NCBI GenBank assembly: GCA_009885355.1
Contig: VFKW01000111.1
Coordinates: 1 to 6,048 of the forward strand
Direction of reading: 5' to 3'
Source: Candidatus Berkelbacteria bacterium
Lineage (GTDB): Bacteria > Patescibacteriota > UBA1384 > VFKW01
Length of the DNA stretch: 6,048 bases
The first letter of the stretch is position 1, and each line of letters starts with the position of its first letter. Positions 5,226 to 6,048 of this stretch are shown here, piece by piece. The position numbers and the translations under genes are program-made. The notes below the pieces were generated by a model, which had not been told where the DNA came from, ran no database searches, and saw only the letters and a program-made list of their open reading frames with translations.

Positions 5226-5238
5226 ACCTCCTTTGGAG
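5226..5238 (-). promoter_or_regulatory. SD of the L1917 endonuclease within a possible switch hairpin
   Basis: ACTCC, three A residues and GGAGGT form a local 4-5 bp hairpin that would cover the SD. The same CTCC is the 5' strand of P6, whose proper partner GGAG lies after the ORF (4757-4754). Correct intron folding would thus free the SD, and misfolding would hide it. The pairings can be seen, but the switch is an inference. Confidence 0.35.
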
Positions 5239-6000
5239 TCTTTCCTGCTGATTGTCTCTATCCATTGAATTTTCAGGCATAGTCAACTATTCTATGACCT
5301 ACCAATGGCCTAACGAGAGTTTCCAGCATTTAGCTAGATTTTATAACTACTAACCTTAATAGTTACCGCTGCCGTTCACTCGGGCTTAATTTCAAGCCTC
5401 CGCCGCTATAAATAGCGGAGTCAACCATCCACGTGACCTTCGAGCACTGGGCAGGCATCAGCCCCTATACTTCCCACAATGGGTTTGCAGAGACCTAAGT
5501 TTTTGGTAAACAGTCGCCTGGGTGTCTTTCGCTGCGGCCTAGTTAAACTAGGCAGGGCATATCCCGAAGTTACGCCCGCTTTATTGCCGAGTTCCTTAAC
5601 GAGAGTTCTCTCGATCACCTGAGGCTCCTCGCCTCGCCTACCTGCGTCGGTTTGCGGTACGGATACGATAGCTAATTGATTCTAGACTTTTCTTGTCAAA
5701 CCTTCAGCTTCACAAAACATAGCCATAGCTAGGTGAAACCTCCGGTCCGCGTCATTTAGAGGTAAAACTATCGTAGTACAGGAATATCAACCTGTTGTCC
5801 ATCGCATTACGCTTAGGACCGACTAACCCCCCGTCGATTACCGTTGCGGGGGAAACCTAAGGCATTCGGTGGCCGTGTTTCTCACACGGCTAATTCGCTA
5901 CTCATGCCAACATTCTCACTTCTGTACGCTCCACCACATGCTCACGCAGCAGCTTCACTGCATACAGAACGCTCCCCTACCACGACCGCGCACAGCACGC

Positions 6001-6048
6001 AATTTTCAATTTTCAATATATTCCAAATTTTTTAATGTTTAAACATTA
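6001..6048 (-). other. AT-rich insertion in 23S helix 45, possible intervening sequence (edge)
   Basis: After the conserved GGTAGGGGAGCG block (about 5969-5980) and a GC-rich stem strand (5981-6000), the sequence drops to 6 G/C in 48 bases. It has ATTTTCA repeats (6002-6017) and a perfect 16-nt palindrome, TAATGTTTAAACATTA (6033-6048). E. coli helix 45 is short and has nothing like this. Helix 45 is a classic site for 23S intervening sequences that are cut out without splicing, as in Salmonella and Campylobacter. The insert is cut by the window edge, so its length and type are unknown; an enlarged helix or another intron is possible. Confidence 0.5.

Larger units (their letters stand above)
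4651..5358 (-). ncRNA. Group I intron L1917 (708 nt, encodes a homing endonuclease)
   Basis: Insertion follows U1917 in the helix 69 loop. The guide GTAGTTAT (5350-5343) pairs over eight positions with exon GUAACUAU, with G-U at the splice site and an 8-nt P1 loop. The last intron base is G (4651). P3 is UCUAGC with GCUAGA, P4 is UGCUG with CAGCA, P5 is CUCU with AGAG, and the P5 extension is CCAUUG with CAAUGG. P8 is CUCAAUA/UAUUGGG with a GAGA loop, the S element is TGATATAGTC (4710-4701), and P9 is a 7-bp stem with a GAGA loop (4696-4679). The ORF occupies the P6 loop between CTCC (5238-5235) and GGAG (4757-4754). A 21-base core block around AATCAGCAGG is identical to L1931. Coxiella burnetii has an intron at the same site. 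Confidence 0.92.

Noticed and set aside
3624..5358. Introns as archaeal-type bulge-helix-bulge or group II introns
   Set aside because: P1 guides, P3, P7, P8 and the AAGATATAGTC type S element fit group I; no domain V of group II and no reverse transcriptase are present.
5421..6035. ORFs of 63-65 aa in the right-hand 23S exon
   Set aside because: rRNA shadows without ribosome sites.

Overview
The window holds the distal part of a bacterial rRNA operon on the minus strand (23S, then 5S), followed on the same strand by a compact cluster of five small genes of unknown function. Features supporting a bacterium are the 23S and 5S sequences, purine-rich Shine-Dalgarno (SD) sites (several are GGAGG), hairpin-plus-T terminators and GTG/TTG starts. 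The AT-rich intergenic DNA, very short genes and heavily interrupted 23S gene would suit a Candidate Phyla Radiation (Patescibacteria) genome, where 23S introns with LAGLIDADG ORFs are common. Coxiella burnetii and Thermotoga also carry introns at these 23S sites. No lineage-diagnostic protein is present, so the assignment is an inference.

Right half (about 2722-6048, minus strand): a partial 23S rRNA gene lacking its 5' part. The most striking feature is three group I introns within 34 nt of mature rRNA, in domain IV (helices 69 to 71). In E. coli numbering they follow U1917, U1931 and U1951. They leave mini-exons of 14 nt (4637-4650) and 20 nt (4331-4350). The L1917 and L1951 introns each encode a single-motif LAGLIDADG homing endonuclease. 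L1931 has no ORF and is a sequence relative of L1917. For all three I could place P1 (guide sequence against the 5' exon), P3, P7 and P8 by hand. L1931 appears to end in A instead of the usual terminal G. At the right edge, 23S sequence passes into a roughly 12% GC stretch at helix 45, which may be a further intervening sequence.

Middle (2302-2721): a 23S-5S spacer, a 120-nt 5S gene, a strong hairpin terminator (2450-2480), a low-complexity spacer, and a good -10/-35 promoter that starts the next transcription unit.

Left part (191-2301, minus strand): a probable operon of a 141-aa soluble protein, an overlapping 332-aa helical protein, a 35-aa single-span membrane microprotein, and two two-span membrane proteins (68 and 72 aa). 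The last two align without gaps and look like tandem paralogues, each followed by the same short repeat. The two soluble proteins share a SHOCT-like helical motif. I do not recognise the function. A bidirectional hairpin terminator (95-120) closes the cluster, and 1-94 is an edge fragment whose coding strand I cannot decide.
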